Positions 1-11,008 of a stretch of DNA of 64,000 nucleotides are shown piece after piece (position 1 is the first letter of the stretch; every line of letters begins with the position of its first letter). Source of the DNA: Zea mays (taxonomy: Eukaryota; Streptophyta; Magnoliopsida; Poales; Poaceae); the NCBI RefSeq assembly GCF_902167145.1, contig NC_050100.1, positions 192,193,439 to 192,257,438 of the forward strand, written 5' to 3'. The translations under genes were made by a program, and so were the position numbers. The notes beneath the pieces were generated by a model. The model had not been told where the DNA came from and did not search any database. It saw nothing but the letters and a program-made list of their open reading frames with translations.

Positions 1-227
1 GCTTCCCTCACCCGCGTGGACGCTTGTAACCCCCCTACTGCAAGCGCACCTGACCTGGGCGCGGGACGAACACGAAGGCCGCGGGACTTCCACCTCTCTC
101 ACGCTCGGCTCCGGCCGCCTCGCCTCTCCCCCCTTCGCGCTCGCCCACGCGCTCGACCCATCTGGGCTGGGGCACGCAGCACACTCACTCGTCGGCTTGG
201 GGACCCCCCTGTCTCGAAACGCCGACA
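1..227 (+). repeat. 3' end of the Huck 5' LTR (partial)
   Basis: Matches 21906-22132 at a constant offset of 21905 and ends in ACGCCGACA, with the terminal CA of an LTR. It is followed directly by the primer binding site. Only the last part of the LTR, transcribed leader sequence, is in the window. Confidence 0.95.
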
Positions 228-229
228 GT

Positions 230-247
230 TGGCGCGCCAGGTAGGGG
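230..247 (+). other. Huck primer binding site
   Basis: TGGCGCGCCAGGTAGGGG lies 2 bases after the LTR end. It begins with TGG, the complement of a tRNA CCA tail, as plant LTR elements require to prime minus-strand DNA synthesis. I do not assign the tRNA species. Confidence 0.75.
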
Positions 248-287
248 CCTGCTGCGTGCTGACGAACAGCTCCCCGTCAAGCTCCAG

Positions 288-3200
288 ATGGGCAGTCTCC
301 AGCAACCTCTCCGGCCCGGGACGGTGCTTCGTTTCGGGACTCTTGAGTTCATGTCCTTCGACGGCAGCTACGACATGACACTTCTTCCACTGCCGCGCGA
401 CTACGACAATGGCGGCCGACAACCCGCCCGCCGGCGGCGGAATCGACGACGTCTACCCCGCGTGGTGGAAGAGCAACATTCGGGCTCGCTCCGTTCTCTC
501 CCCCGCCAACGGAGGAGGAGGCGGGGCCGTCAAGGCCAGACGGGAGGCCACGCTTCGCCGGCCGTCGAGCGAATCGACGCCCCCGACGCCCCGACGGAAG
601 GCACGCCGGACGTCGACCTCGCGTTCGAGACGGAGGCAAGCGCCGTCCCCCCGCGGCACGCTGACCCCGAGCAAGAAGACGACGCCGGCGCGCTCGCGGA
701 AAGCCTGCAGGACGTCGCCCTCGAACCAGAGACGACGGCGCAACCAGTCCCCGATGTGACTACGTCGCTCCACGTCGACCAAAAGGTAACGACTAACTCC
801 CATCTTGCGTCATTTCGACTCGGCCTCAACCCGCCAAACGACCTCGTTTTGGCGGGCGCTCTCATTGAGGCGAGTGCAACCCCACTGAGGTTCTGTATGC
901 GGTCGCCTTGGGACCGACTGACGGACGTCTCGACCTACGGACCCTCCGGGTCCGAGGAAGATGACGATCCCAGCATCGGTTGGGATTTCTCCGGACATGG
1001 CAACCCCAGTGCCATGCGGGACTTCATGACCGCATGTGACTACTGTCTATCCGACCGTTCCGACGGAAGCCGCAGCCTCGGTGACGAGAGCTGCGGCCCA
1101 AGCCGCGAATGTTTCCACATCGAGCTAGGGGATCCCACCGAGGGCAACCATCTTGGCATGCCGGAGGATGGTGATCTCCCTAGGCCGGTGCCTCGCGCCG
1201 ACATCCCACGGGAGCTAGCTGTGGTCCCCGCTCCGGCGGGGGGTTACGACCCACAACTCGAGCAAGTCCGCGAGGCGCAGGCCAGGCTCAACGAGGGAAC
1301 AGGGGCGCTTGAGCCGATCCGTCGGGACGCCGGACAGGCATGGGTGGGCCAACCCCTGGCCGGAGAAATACGTCATCTGCCCCAAGGTCTCCAGCACCGC
1401 GTCGCCAACGACGTCAGGATCAGGCCGCCGCCCGCATCCAGCGGGGTCGGTCAGAACCTGGCGACCGCAGCGATGCTCATCCGCGCGATGCCGGAGCCGT
1501 CAACCACCGAGGGGCGGCGAATCCAGGGAGAACTCAAGAATCTCCTGGAAGGCGCTGCGGCCCGGCGGGCCGAGAGCACTGCATCCCGGAGGCAAGGATA
1601 TCCCTCGGAACCTCATGCCGCGACTTCCCGATTCATGCGGGAGGCCTCGGTCTACACCGGGCGCACGCGCAACACCGCGCCTGCGGCCCCGGGCCACCTC
1701 GGCAACGAGCACCATCGACGCGACCGTCGGGCTCACCTCGACGAAAGGGTGCGCCGAGGCTACCACCCCAGGCGTGGGGGGCGCTACGACAGCGGGGAGG
1801 ATCGGAGTCCTTCGCCCGAACCACCCGGTCCGCAGGCCTTCAGTCGGGCCATCCGACGGGCGCCATTCCCGACCCGGTTCCGACCCCCGACTACTATCAC
1901 AAAGTACTCGGGGGAAACGAGACCGGAACTGTGGCTCGCGGACTACCGCCTTGCCTGCCAACTGGGCGGAACGGACGACGACAACCTCGTCATCCGCAAC
2001 CTCCCCCTGTTCCTCTCCGACACTGCTCGCGCCTGGTTGGAGCACCTGCCTCCGGGGCAGATTTCCAACTGGGACGACTTGGTCCAAGCCTTCGCTGGCA
2101 ATTTCCAGGGCACATACGTGCGCCCCGGGAACTCCTGGGACCTTCGAAGCTGCCGGCAACAGCCGGGGGAGTCGCTCCGGGACTACATCCGGCGATTCTC
2201 GAAGCAGCGCACCGAGCTGCCCAACATCACCGACTCGGATGTCATCGGCGCGTTCCTCGCCGGCACCACTTGCCGCGACCTGGTGAGCAAGCTGGGTCGC
2301 AAAACCCCCACCAGGGCGAGCGAGCTGATGGACATCGCCACCAAGTTCGCCTCCGGCCAGGAGGCGGTCGAGGCTATCTTCCGAAAGGACAAGCAGCCCC
2401 AGGGCCGCCCGTCGGAAGAAGCTCCCGAGGCGTCTGCTCCGCGCGGCGCCAAGAAGAAAGGCAGGAAGAAGTCGCAATCGAAACGCGACGCCGCAGACGC
2501 GGACCTTGTCGCCGCCGCCGAGTATAAGAACCCTCGGAAGCCCCCCGGAGGTGCAAACCTCTTCGACAAGATGCTCAAGGAGCCGTGCCCCTACCATCAG
2601 GGGCCCGTCAAGCACACCCTCGAGGAGTGCGTTATGCTTCGGCGTCATTTCCACAAGGCCGGGCCACCCGCCGAAGGTGGCAGGGCTCACGACGACGACA
2701 AGAACGAAGAACACCCAGCAGGGGGGTTCCCCGAGGTCCGCGACTGCTTCATGATCTATGGAGGGCATGCGGCGAATACCTCGGCTCGGCACCGCAAGGT
2801 CTGCTCGGTGAAGGTGGCGGCGCCAGTCTACCTAGACTGGTCCGACAAGCCCATCACTTTCGACCGGGCCGACCACCCCGACCATGTGCCGAGCCCGGGG
2901 AAATACCCGCTCGTCGTCGACCCCGTTGTCGGCGATGTCAGGCTCACCAAGGTCCTGATGGACGGGGGCAGCTGCCTCAACATCATCTACGCCGAGACCC
3001 TCAAGCTTCTGCGCGTCGATCCGTCCTCCGTCCGAGCAGGCGCTGCGCCCTTCCACGGGATCATCCCTGGGAAGCGCGTCCAGCCCCTCGGGCGACTCGA
3101 TCTCCCAGTCTGCTTTGGGACACCCTCCAACTTCCGAAGGGAGACCCTGACGTTCGAAGTGGTCGGGTTCCGAGGAACCTACCACGCCGTGTTAGGGAGG

Positions 3201-3521
3201 CCATGCTACGCGAAGTTCATGGCCGTCCCCAACTACACCTACCTGAAGCTCAAGATGCCGGGCCCCAACGGGGTCATCACCGTCGGCCCCACGTACAAAC
3301 ACGCGTTCGAATGCGACGTGGAGTGCGTGGAGTACGCCGAGGCCCTCGCCGAGTCCGAGGCCCTCATCGCCGACCTGGAGAACCTCTCCAAGGAGGTCCC
3401 AGACGTGAAGCGCCATGCCGGCAACTTCGAGCCAGCGGAGACGGTCAAGGCCGTCCCCCTCGACCCCAGCGGCGACACCACCAAGCAGATCCGGATCGGT
3501 TCCGGGCTCGACCCCAAATAG
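288..3521 (+). CDS. Huck gag-protease polyprotein
   Basis: A 1077-residue frame starting at an ATG 61 bases after the LTR. Residues 1-530 are a low-complexity, charged N-terminal part without a domain I recognise. Residues about 535-650 are a retrotransposon gag domain (WLADYRLACQL, ARAWLEHLPPG, LRDYIRRFSKQ). Around 720-740 there is a basic lysine-rich stretch, and near 766 a Cys/His motif (CPYH...HTLEEC). Residues about 885-975 are an aspartic protease: LMDGGSCLNIIY carries the catalytic Asp, and the flap follows. It would form the capsid and process the polyprotein. The frame stops at a TAG (3519-3521), and pol continues in the same frame right after it, so gag-protease and pol are split by a single codon. 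This is either a point mutation or a read-through site. Confidence 0.88.
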   Translation: MGSLQQPLRPGTVLRFGTLEFMSFDGSYDMTLLPLPRDYDNGGRQPARRRRNRRRLPRVVEEQHSGSLRSLPRQRRRRRGRQGQTGGHASPAVERIDAPDAPTEGTPDVDLAFETEASAVPPRHADPEQEDDAGALAESLQDVALEPETTAQPVPDVTTSLHVDQKVTTNSHLASFRLGLNPPNDLVLAGALIEASATPLRFCMRSPWDRLTDVSTYGPSGSEEDDDPSIGWDFSGHGNPSAMRDFMTACDYCLSDRSDGSRSLGDESCGPSRECFHIELGDPTEGNHLGMPEDGDLPRPVPRADIPRELAVVPAPAGGYDPQLEQVREAQARLNEGTGALEPIRRDAGQAWVGQPLAGEIRHLPQGLQHRVANDVRIRPPPASSGVGQNLATAAMLIRAMPEPSTTEGRRIQGELKNLLEGAAARRAESTASRRQGYPSEPHAATSRFMREASVYTGRTRNTAPAAPGHLGNEHHRRDRRAHLDERVRRGYHPRRGGRYDSGEDRSPSPEPPGPQAFSRAIRRAPFPTRFRPPTTITKYSGETRPELWLADYRLACQLGGTDDDNLVIRNLPLFLSDTARAWLEHLPPGQISNWDDLVQAFAGNFQGTYVRPGNSWDLRSCRQQPGESLRDYIRRFSKQRTELPNITDSDVIGAFLAGTTCRDLVSKLGRKTPTRASELMDIATKFASGQEAVEAIFRKDKQPQGRPSEEAPEASAPRGAKKKGRKKSQSKRDAADADLVAAAEYKNPRKPPGGANLFDKMLKEPCPYHQGPVKHTLEECVMLRRHFHKAGPPAEGGRAHDDDKNEEHPAGGFPEVRDCFMIYGGHAANTSARHRKVCSVKVAAPVYLDWSDKPITFDRADHPDHVPSPGKYPLVVDPVVGDVRLTKVLMDGGSCLNIIYAETLKLLRVDPSSVRAGAAPFHGIIPGKRVQPLGRLDLPVCFGTPSNFRRETLTFEVVGFRGTYHAVLGRPCYAKFMAVPNYTYLKLKMPGPNGVITVGPTYKHAFECDVECVEYAEALAESEALIADLENLSKEVPDVKRHAGNFEPAETVKAVPLDPSGDTTKQIRIGSGLDPK

Positions 3522-3527
3522 GAAGCA

Positions 3528-6500
3528 GTGCTCGTCGACTTTCTCCGCGCAAACGCCGACGTCTTTGCGTGGAGTCCCTCGGACATGCCCGGCATACCGA
3601 GGGATGTCGCCGAGCACTCGCTGGATATTCGGGCCGGAGCCCGACCCGTCAGGCAGCCTCTGCGCCGATTCGACGAGGAGAAGCGTAGAGCGATTGGCGA
3701 AGAGATCCACAAGCTAATGGCGGCAGGGTTCATCAAAGAGGTATTCCATCCCGAATGGCTTGCCAACCCTGTGCTTGTGAGGAAGAAAGGGGGGAAATGG
3801 CGGATGTGTGTAGACTACACTGGTCTCAACAAAGCATGTCCGAAGGTTCCCTACCCTCTGCCTCGCATCGACCAAATCGTGGATTCCACTGCTGGGTGCG
3901 AAACCCTGTCCTTCCTCGATGCCTACTCGGGGTATCACCAGATCCGGATGAAAGGGTCCGACCAGCTCGCGACTTCTTTCATCACGCCGTTCGGCATGTA
4001 CTGCTACGTCACCATGCCGTTCGGCCTGAGGAATGCAGGCGCGACGTACCAGCGGTGCATGAACCATGTGTTCGGCGAACACATCGGTCGCACAGTCGAG
4101 GCCTACGTCGATGACATCGTGGTCAAGACACGGAAGGCTCCCAACCTCCTCTCCGACCTTGAAGTGACATTCCGGTGTCTCAAGGCGAAAGGAGTCAAGC
4201 TTAATCCTGAGAAGTGTGTCTTCGGGGTGCCCCGAGGCATGCTCCTAGGGTTCATCGTCTCTGAGCGAGGCATCGAGGCCAACCCGGAGAAGATTGCGGC
4301 CATCACCAGCATGGGACCCATCAAGGACTTAAAAGGGGTACAGAGGGTCATGGGATGCCTCGCGGCCCTGAGCCGCTTCATCTCACGCCTCGGCGAAAGA
4401 GGTCTGCCTCTGTACCGCCTCTTAAGGAAGGCCGAGTGTTTCGTTTGGACCCCTGAGGCCAAGGAAGCCCTCGGCAACCTGAAGGCGCTCCTTACAAAGG
4501 CGCCAGTCTTGGTGCCGCCGGCGGACGGAGAAACCCTCTTGGTCTACGTCGCCGCGACCACTCAGGTGGTTAGCGCCGCGATTGTGGTCGAAAGGCAGGA
4601 GGAAGGGCATACATTGCCCGTTCAGAGGCCGGTCTACTTCATCTGCGAAGTGCTGTCCGAGACCAAGATCCGCTACCCACAAGTTCAAAAGCTGCTGTAT
4701 GCTGTGATCCTGACGAGGCGGAAGCTACGACACTACTTCGAGTCCCATCCGGTAACTGTGGTGTCATCCTTCCCCCTGGGGGAGATCATCCAGTGCCGAG
4801 AGGCCTCGGGCAGGATCGCAAAGTGGGCAGTGGAGATCATGGGCGAAACGATCTCGTTCGCCCCTCGGAAGGCCATCAAGTCCCAAGTGTTGGCGGATTT
4901 CGTGGCTGAATGGGTCGACACCCAACTACCAACGACTCCGATCCAACCGGAGCTCTGGACCATGTTTTTCGACGGGTCGCTGATGAAGACGGGGGCCGGT
5001 GCGGGCCTTCTCTTCATCTCGCCCCTCGGAAAGCGCTTGCGCTACGTGCTGCGCCTCCACTTCCCGGCGTCCAACAATGTGGCCGAGTACGAAGCTCTGG
5101 TCAACGGATTGCGGATCGCCATCGAGCTAGGGGTCAGACGCCTCGACGCCCGCGGTGATTCGCGGCTCATCATCGACCAAGTCATGAAGAACTCCCACTG
5201 CCGCGACCCGAAGATGGAGGCCTACTGCGACGAGGTTCGGCGCCTGGAAGACAAGTTCTTCGGGCTCGAGCTCAACCACATCGCTCGGCGCTACAACGAA
5301 ACCGCAGACGAGCTGGCCAAGATAGCCTCGGGGCGAACGACAGTCCCCCCGGACGTCTTCTCCCGGGATCTGCATCAACCCTCCGTCAAGCTCGACGACG
5401 CGCCCGAGCCTGAGGTACCCTCGGCTCAGCCCGAGGTACCCTCGGCTCAGCCCGAGGTATCCTCGGCTCAGCCCAAGGTACCCTCGGCTCAGCCCGAGGT
5501 ACCCTCGGCCCCCGAGGACGGGGCGTTGAACGTCGAGGAAGGGCAGAGCGGGGCCACGCCAGACCAAGATTGGCAGGCCCCATACCTGCAATATCTCCGT
5601 CGAGGAGAGCTACCCCTCGACCAAGTCGAGGCTCGGCGGGTAGCGCGACGCGCCAAGTCATTCGTCTTGCTGGGCGACGAAGAGGAACTCTACCATCGCA
5701 GCCCCTCGGGCATCCTCCAGCGATGCATCCCCATCGCCGAAGGTCGGGAACTGCTGCAAGAAGTACACTCGGGGGCTTGCGGCCACCACGCAGCACCCCG
5801 AGCCCTTGTTGGAAATGCCTTCCGGCAAGGCTTCTACTGGCCAACGGCGGTGGCTGACGCCACTAGAATTGTCCGCACCTGCGAAGGGTGCCAATTCTAT
5901 GCGAAGCGGACACACCTGCCCGCTCAGGCTCTGCAGACAATACCAACCTGGCCCTTCGCTGTATGGGGTCTGGACCTCGTCGGTCCCTTGCAGAAGGCGC
6001 CCGGGGGCTACACGCACCTGCTGGTCGCCATCGACAAATTCTCCAAGTGGATCGAGGTCCGACCCCTGAACAGCATCAGGTCCGAGCAGGCGGTGGCATT
6101 CTTCACCAACATCATCCATCGCTTCGGGGTCCCGAACTCCATCATCACCGACAACGGCACCCAGTTCACCGGCAAAAAATTCTTGGATTTTTGCGAAGAT
6201 CACCATATCCGGGTGGACTGGGCCGCCGTGGCTCATCCCATGTCGAATGGGCAGGTAGAGCGTGCCAACGGCATGATTCTACAAGGGCTCAAGCCTCGGA
6301 TCTACAACGACCTCAACAAGTTCGGAAGGCGATGGATGAAGGAACTCCCCTCGGTGGTCTGGAGCCTAAGGACGACGCCGAGTCGTGCCACGGGCTTCAC
6401 GCCGTTTTTCCTGGTCTACGGGGCTGAAGCTATCTTGCCCACTGACCTGGAATACGGCTCCCCAAGGGCGAGGGCCTACACCGAACAAAGCAACCAAGCC

Positions 6501-6809
6501 AGCCGAGAGGAATCGCTGGACCAGTTGGAGGAAGCTCGGGACAGGGCCTTACTACACTCGGCGCGGTACCAACAGTCCCTGCGACGCTACCACGCCCGAG
6601 GGGTCCGGTCCCGAGAACTCCAGGTGGGCGACCTGGTGCTTCGGCTGCGACAAGACGCCCGAGGGAGGCACAAGCTCACGCCCCCCTGGGAAGGGCCATT
6701 CGCCATCGCCAAAGTTCTGAAGCCCGGAACATACAAGCTGGCCAGCAATCAAGGCGAGATCTACGGCAACGCTTGGAACATCAAACAGCTACGTCGCTTC
6801 TATCCTTAA
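3528..6809 (+). CDS. Huck pol: reverse transcriptase, RNase H, integrase
   Basis: An open frame of 1093 codons with no ATG at its start, in the same frame as gag-protease and separated from it by a TAG. The reverse transcriptase has KWRMCVDYTGLNKACP and the catalytic YVDDIVVK near residue 191. RNase H starts near 478 (MFFDGSLMKTGAGAG). A tandem-repeat linker follows at about 627-660. The integrase has an HHCC zinc finger from about 747 (HSGACGHH...CEGCQFY), then catalytic Asp in GLDLVGPL, Asp in IITDNGTQF and Glu in GQVERANGM. All catalytic residues are visible, so apart from the stop upstream the frame looks intact. The product copies the RNA and inserts the cDNA. Confidence 0.9.
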   Translation: MLVDFLRANADVFAWSPSDMPGIPRDVAEHSLDIRAGARPVRQPLRRFDEEKRRAIGEEIHKLMAAGFIKEVFHPEWLANPVLVRKKGGKWRMCVDYTGLNKACPKVPYPLPRIDQIVDSTAGCETLSFLDAYSGYHQIRMKGSDQLATSFITPFGMYCYVTMPFGLRNAGATYQRCMNHVFGEHIGRTVEAYVDDIVVKTRKAPNLLSDLEVTFRCLKAKGVKLNPEKCVFGVPRGMLLGFIVSERGIEANPEKIAAITSMGPIKDLKGVQRVMGCLAALSRFISRLGERGLPLYRLLRKAECFVWTPEAKEALGNLKALLTKAPVLVPPADGETLLVYVAATTQVVSAAIVVERQEEGHTLPVQRPVYFICEVLSETKIRYPQVQKLLYAVILTRRKLRHYFESHPVTVVSSFPLGEIIQCREASGRIAKWAVEIMGETISFAPRKAIKSQVLADFVAEWVDTQLPTTPIQPELWTMFFDGSLMKTGAGAGLLFISPLGKRLRYVLRLHFPASNNVAEYEALVNGLRIAIELGVRRLDARGDSRLIIDQVMKNSHCRDPKMEAYCDEVRRLEDKFFGLELNHIARRYNETADELAKIASGRTTVPPDVFSRDLHQPSVKLDDAPEPEVPSAQPEVPSAQPEVSSAQPKVPSAQPEVPSAPEDGALNVEEGQSGATPDQDWQAPYLQYLRRGELPLDQVEARRVARRAKSFVLLGDEEELYHRSPSGILQRCIPIAEGRELLQEVHSGACGHHAAPRALVGNAFRQGFYWPTAVADATRIVRTCEGCQFYAKRTHLPAQALQTIPTWPFAVWGLDLVGPLQKAPGGYTHLLVAIDKFSKWIEVRPLNSIRSEQAVAFFTNIIHRFGVPNSIITDNGTQFTGKKFLDFCEDHHIRVDWAAVAHPMSNGQVERANGMILQGLKPRIYNDLNKFGRRWMKELPSVVWSLRTTPSRATGFTPFFLVYGAEAILPTDLEYGSPRARAYTEQSNQASREESLDQLEEARDRALLHSARYQQSLRRYHARGVRSRELQVGDLVLRLRQDARGRHKLTPPWEGPFAIAKVLKPGTYKLASNQGEIYGNAWNIKQLRRFYP
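5406..5510 (+). repeat. 21-bp tandem repeats inside Huck pol
   Basis: Four to five copies of a 21-bp unit (CCCGAGGTACCCTCGGCTCAG) code for EVPSAQP-type heptads. They lie between RNase H and the integrase zinc finger. Because 21 is a multiple of three the frame stays open, so they act as a variable-length linker. Confidence 0.85.
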
Positions 6810-9671
6810 GATGTTTTCAAGTTGTTCATATACCTCGCACCTACGCAAAGTTTAGTTGTCAAGGAAGGGTCGGCCTAGCCTCGGCAAAACCCGACCCTCC
6901 CTCGGGGGCTAAAAGGGGGGAGACCCCCTCTGCGTCGAATTTTTCCTCGAAAAAGGATCTCTTTTTAGCAGGATTTCTTTCGTGCTTCTTGACTACTTCG
7001 GAAAGCGGATCCTGGAAACGACGAGGTGCACGTAAGCAGCCAAGGCTGACCGAGCCGAGGGACTCCTACGCCTCCGGGATACGGATACCTCACTCGTCCC
7101 CTTCTGCGATAAGTAACTTGCGCTCGGATAAAGCGACTCCGTGGACCGAACGAGTCATCACGTTCGGAAGCTCTCCTGCCGAAGCAGTCCTTCAAGCTTC
7201 CTCGACTAAGTCGGGGACATGGCCTCATGGACGGGTGAAAGTACGCGTAAGCGGCAAGGCCGACCGAGCCGAGGGATTCCCACGCCTTTGGGATACGGAT
7301 ACCTCACTCGTCCCTTCCGCGAAAAGCAGCTCTTGCTCACACAAACATCCCTGTTACCGACGAAGTCCAGATGCTCGAAACAGGAGGAAAAAAGGCGCAG
7401 CTTCGCAAGTGCAGCGAGGGTGTTTTCTTCTGGCCTCGGCGGCCGCAGGAAGCACACGCTACAAGATGATCGGATCCTGCAGGCTCGGGTCTTCATGCCG
7501 AAGGGAGCTGTAGCACCCTTGGCATCGACGACGTCTTTAGCAAAGCCCGACCCAGCCTCGGGCAGCGCCGCGGTCCAGGGGCTCCTCCGGGAATCCGGCC
7601 CGAGCAGGCGGCTCAACCGGTTACCCCTGGGGCCTCGGTCAACCGGCTCCCAAGGGCGCCAGCCCGATCCGAGGCCTCGACTGATCGACTTTGGCGTCGG
7701 CCCCGCTGACGGACAACACGGCTAGGCTCCGGCCAACCAGGTTCCCATTCTCGAGCCAACTCCGCCTCTGTTCATACTGATATCGCTACCCCCGGCCTCG
7801 ATCCACCGAAGGGCGACCGAGGGGTCTCTTCAACTAAGCTAGAGGAGCCTCACATAACAAGGCCGAACGGGCCGAGGGATTCCTACGCCTCCGGGATACG
7901 GATACCTCACCCGTCACCTTGACACGGGGCAACTCATGCTTGGTAAAGCAGTTCAGATAATCAAATAGGCGAGACCTAGTGCTCGAAAGTGAGGAAAAAA
8001 CACGGCTCAGTGCCGAAGTTACATACACGTTCAGGCCTCGACAGCCACAATGAACGAGGACCACTGGCATACGAGATGCCACTACCAACGGAACTCCGGT
8101 TCCCCCCTCCGCAGGTACGAACGACCCCACTCCATGGGGAAGGCCTGCGGAACCACAGAAGGCCGATGGCCGGCTCACCGCCGCCCGTCCTGACTACGGC
8201 AACAGTGGGTCGGCGCTGCTGCGATCTTGCCCTCGCCCTCGCCGACGCTCGAGGGGCGAGGACAAGCACACCGGCGCGGTAGCCCGAGGCGCCGGTGATG
8301 GCAGTGATCCCGTCGGTGACGAGGACTTCTCAAGCCGTCTCCGCATCAACGCCGATGGCAGGGGACACCAGCCCCCCGGCAGATCCCCACTCAAATCCTC
8401 CCAGATGAGTGGGGCGCCGGCCTCTGTGCAAGGGCGCCATCCCAGTGCAAAAGCAGGACCACCCCAGAACACGAACGCCGCCCTAATGGCGCGCGGAACC
8501 CTGGGTGGTCCTCCCGTGCACACGATGCGGCGGCCGCCCTCCGGTAGGAGGGGTCGCCGGAAGCCCGGCCGACGACTCCGACACGCTGGAGGTGACGACG
8601 CTCGCCGTCGTTCAGCCCCACGTTATCGAAGTCCGCGCCGTCCGCAGGGCCAGCGAACGCCTCTACCCCCAAGCGCCACGGGAAAGGGCGACCCGTGGAC
8701 CCACGCGGAAGGTAGAGCGCCGGCTCAGCGTGGCTCCCGCCCCAGCGGGGATGATGAACATCCTTGAAGCTGAGGGTGGGACCAAGATCGCAGCCTGGCT
8801 TGCTCTTCCCCACCCAGAAACCGACAGTCACCATCCTGGGTGATCGTCGGCATGGGGGTACGGCCGGGCCGGCTGATGAAAATCCTTGAAGCCGAACGAT
8901 GGCTGAGAGGTACCAGCTCCCATGAAGTTGCGTTCCTCCAACGAGGAGGCGGAAAGGCGGCGGATACCCCCCATCCGGGGGCTTGGAAGACGGGAAGACC
9001 CGACGCTTAAGGGAGGAAGAAGACATGGTTGCCTTACGAAGGGAGCCTCCCTCCTTTTAAAGGCAACTCCCCCTACGTGCGCCCCCAAGCGCCACGGACC
9101 GAGTCTTCTCCAACACGCTCCAAGGCCCTCCCCTGCGACTCGGGGGCTGGGTCCCGCATGTCATGCAAGCCGGCTCAGGGCAGAAGAAGCCAAACCGCCG
9201 CGCATGGTGCGCACGACCGTCCAGCGGTTACAGGCGACCCCCCATTTTCGCCCAGACCAACGGGCGGAAGGGGCGGGCAGCCATGCAGGCGGCATGCAAC
9301 CGCGCCAGATGGACGCGCTTCTCCGACTTCTGACACGCCAGCCTGGAACCCAGGCCCACGCGTCGAGCAACCGGCGCGCCAGTTGCTGCATGCAAGCAAC
9401 TGCACCGCCACTTGTGCCACCATCGCGCCCCTTCGGTTGCGAAGCCTATGCCACGACTCGAGGCGACCCAACAGCGCCAGACTGGCGCGTCGGTCAAAGC
9501 GACCGAAAGTGGGCCGGCAGTAATAGCGGTGGCAGGCGGGCGGGCACAGCAGTCACGTCGTCAGCCAGGCTCACGTCCCATCCTGAGACAGCAAGGGAGC
9601 CTCCTCTCACGGTGTGAAGACGGTGCACCCGTGACCCATTCCTCGAACGGATCGCACGCGCGCAACGCCGC
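6810..9671 (+). other. Huck 3' non-coding region, left part
   Basis: GC-rich sequence between pol and the nested Sirevirus, with no convincing coding frame. A block of about 50 bp (GCCGAGGGATTCCTACGCC and the following ATACGGATACCTCAC) occurs three times, near 7049-7103, 7260-7314 and 7860-7918. A shorter motif around ATCCTTGAAGC occurs near 8758 and 8882. Long untranslated 3' regions are usual in Tat-lineage elements. Several open frames here on both strands are by-products of base composition. Confidence 0.7.
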
Positions 9672-11008
9672 TGATAGTCGCCTAGAGGGGGGGTGAATAG
9701 GGCGAAACTGAAATTTACAAATATAAACACAACTACAAGCCGGGTTAGCGTTAGAAATATAAACGAGTCCGAGAGAGAGGGCGCAAAACAAATCCCAAGC
9801 GAATAAGCAAGTGAGACACGGAGATTTGTTTTACCGAGGTTCGGTTCTTGTAAACCTACTCCCCGTTGAGGAGGCCACAAAGGCCGGGTCTCTTTCAACC
9901 CTTCCCTCTCTCAAACGGTCCCTCGGACCGAGTGAGCTTCTCTTCTCAAATCAAAGCCGGGAACAAAACTTCCCCGCAAGGGCCACCACACAATTGGTGC
10001 CTCTTGCCTTGATTACAATGGAGTTGTGATCTCAAGAACAAGTGAGAAAGAAAAGAAGCAATCCAAGCGCAAGAGCTCAAATGAACACGGCAAATCACTC
10101 TCTCTAGTCATTAGGGTTTTGTGTGGAATTGGAGAGGATTTGATCTCTTTGAATGTGTCTAGAATTGAATGCCTAGAGCTCTTGTAGTAGTTGAGAAGTG
10201 GAAAACTTGGATGCAATGAATGGTGGGGTGGTTGGGGTATTTATAGCCCCAACCACCAAAAGTGACCGTTGCTGGCAGCCTCTGTTCGATGGCGCACCGG
10301 ACAGTCCGGTGCACACCGGACAGTCCGGTGCCTCTGCCACGTCACCATTGCCGTTGGATTCTGACCGTTGAAGCTTCTGACTTGTGGGCCTGCCGAGGTG
10401 TCCGGTGCACACCGGACATGCACTGTTTGATGTCCGGTGCACCGGTATGGGCAGCCCTGACGTCTGCGCGCGCTGCGCGCGCATTTAATGCTGCGCAGGG
10501 AGCCGTTGGCGCCGCAGAGAGCCGTTGCTCCGCTGGCACACCGGACAGTCCGGTGCACACCGGACAGTCCGGTGAATTATAGCGGAGCGGCTGTCGTGAA
10601 AACCCGAGGATGACGAGTTCCGGAGGCCGCGGTTCGTTGGCGCACCGGACATGTCCGGTGCACACCGGACAGTCCGGTGAATTATAGCGCGCCGGCCTCC
10701 GCGAATTCCCGAGGGCGAAGGGTTGAAGTCGAAGTCTTCTGGCGAAGGGTAGAAAACGAAGTCTACGGGCGCACCGGACACTGTCCGGTGCACACCGGAC
10801 AGTCCGGTGCCTCCAGCCAGAGGTGCCCTCGGTTGCCTTATTGCTCCTTTGTTGAATCCAACACTTGGTCTTTTTATTGGCTAGATGTGAACCTTTTATA
10901 CCTGTATAATCTATACACTTGGGCAAACTAGTTAGTCCAAAGATTTGTGTTGGGCAGTTCAACCACCAAAATTATTTAGGAACTAGGTGTAAGCCTAATT
11001 CCCTTTCA
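9672..11008 (-). repeat. Sirevirus 1 3' LTR
   Basis: Starts TGATAGTCGCC and ends CCCTTTCA on the plus strand, that is TG...CA on the element strand. A TATAAATA box reads on the minus strand at 10238-10245. Many ACCGGACAGTCCGGT-type palindromes lie between about 10290 and 10815, upstream of the TATA box in the element's direction. It differs from the other LTR at about 10110 (CATTAGGG against CACTAGGG). Confidence 0.95.

Noticed and set aside
1500..2792. 430-codon minus-strand frame inside Huck gag
   Set aside because: Shadow of the GC-rich gag frame; Arg/Pro-rich without recognisable domain.
8391..9026. 211-codon minus-strand frame in the Huck 3' region
   Set aside because: No similarity to any known retroelement or plant domain; GC-rich non-coding region with several such frames.
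10342..10962. 206-codon frame in the Sirevirus LTR, repeated at 18553-19173
   Set aside because: It lies in LTR promoter sequence and its repeated HRTVRCAPD words are the palindromes read as codons.
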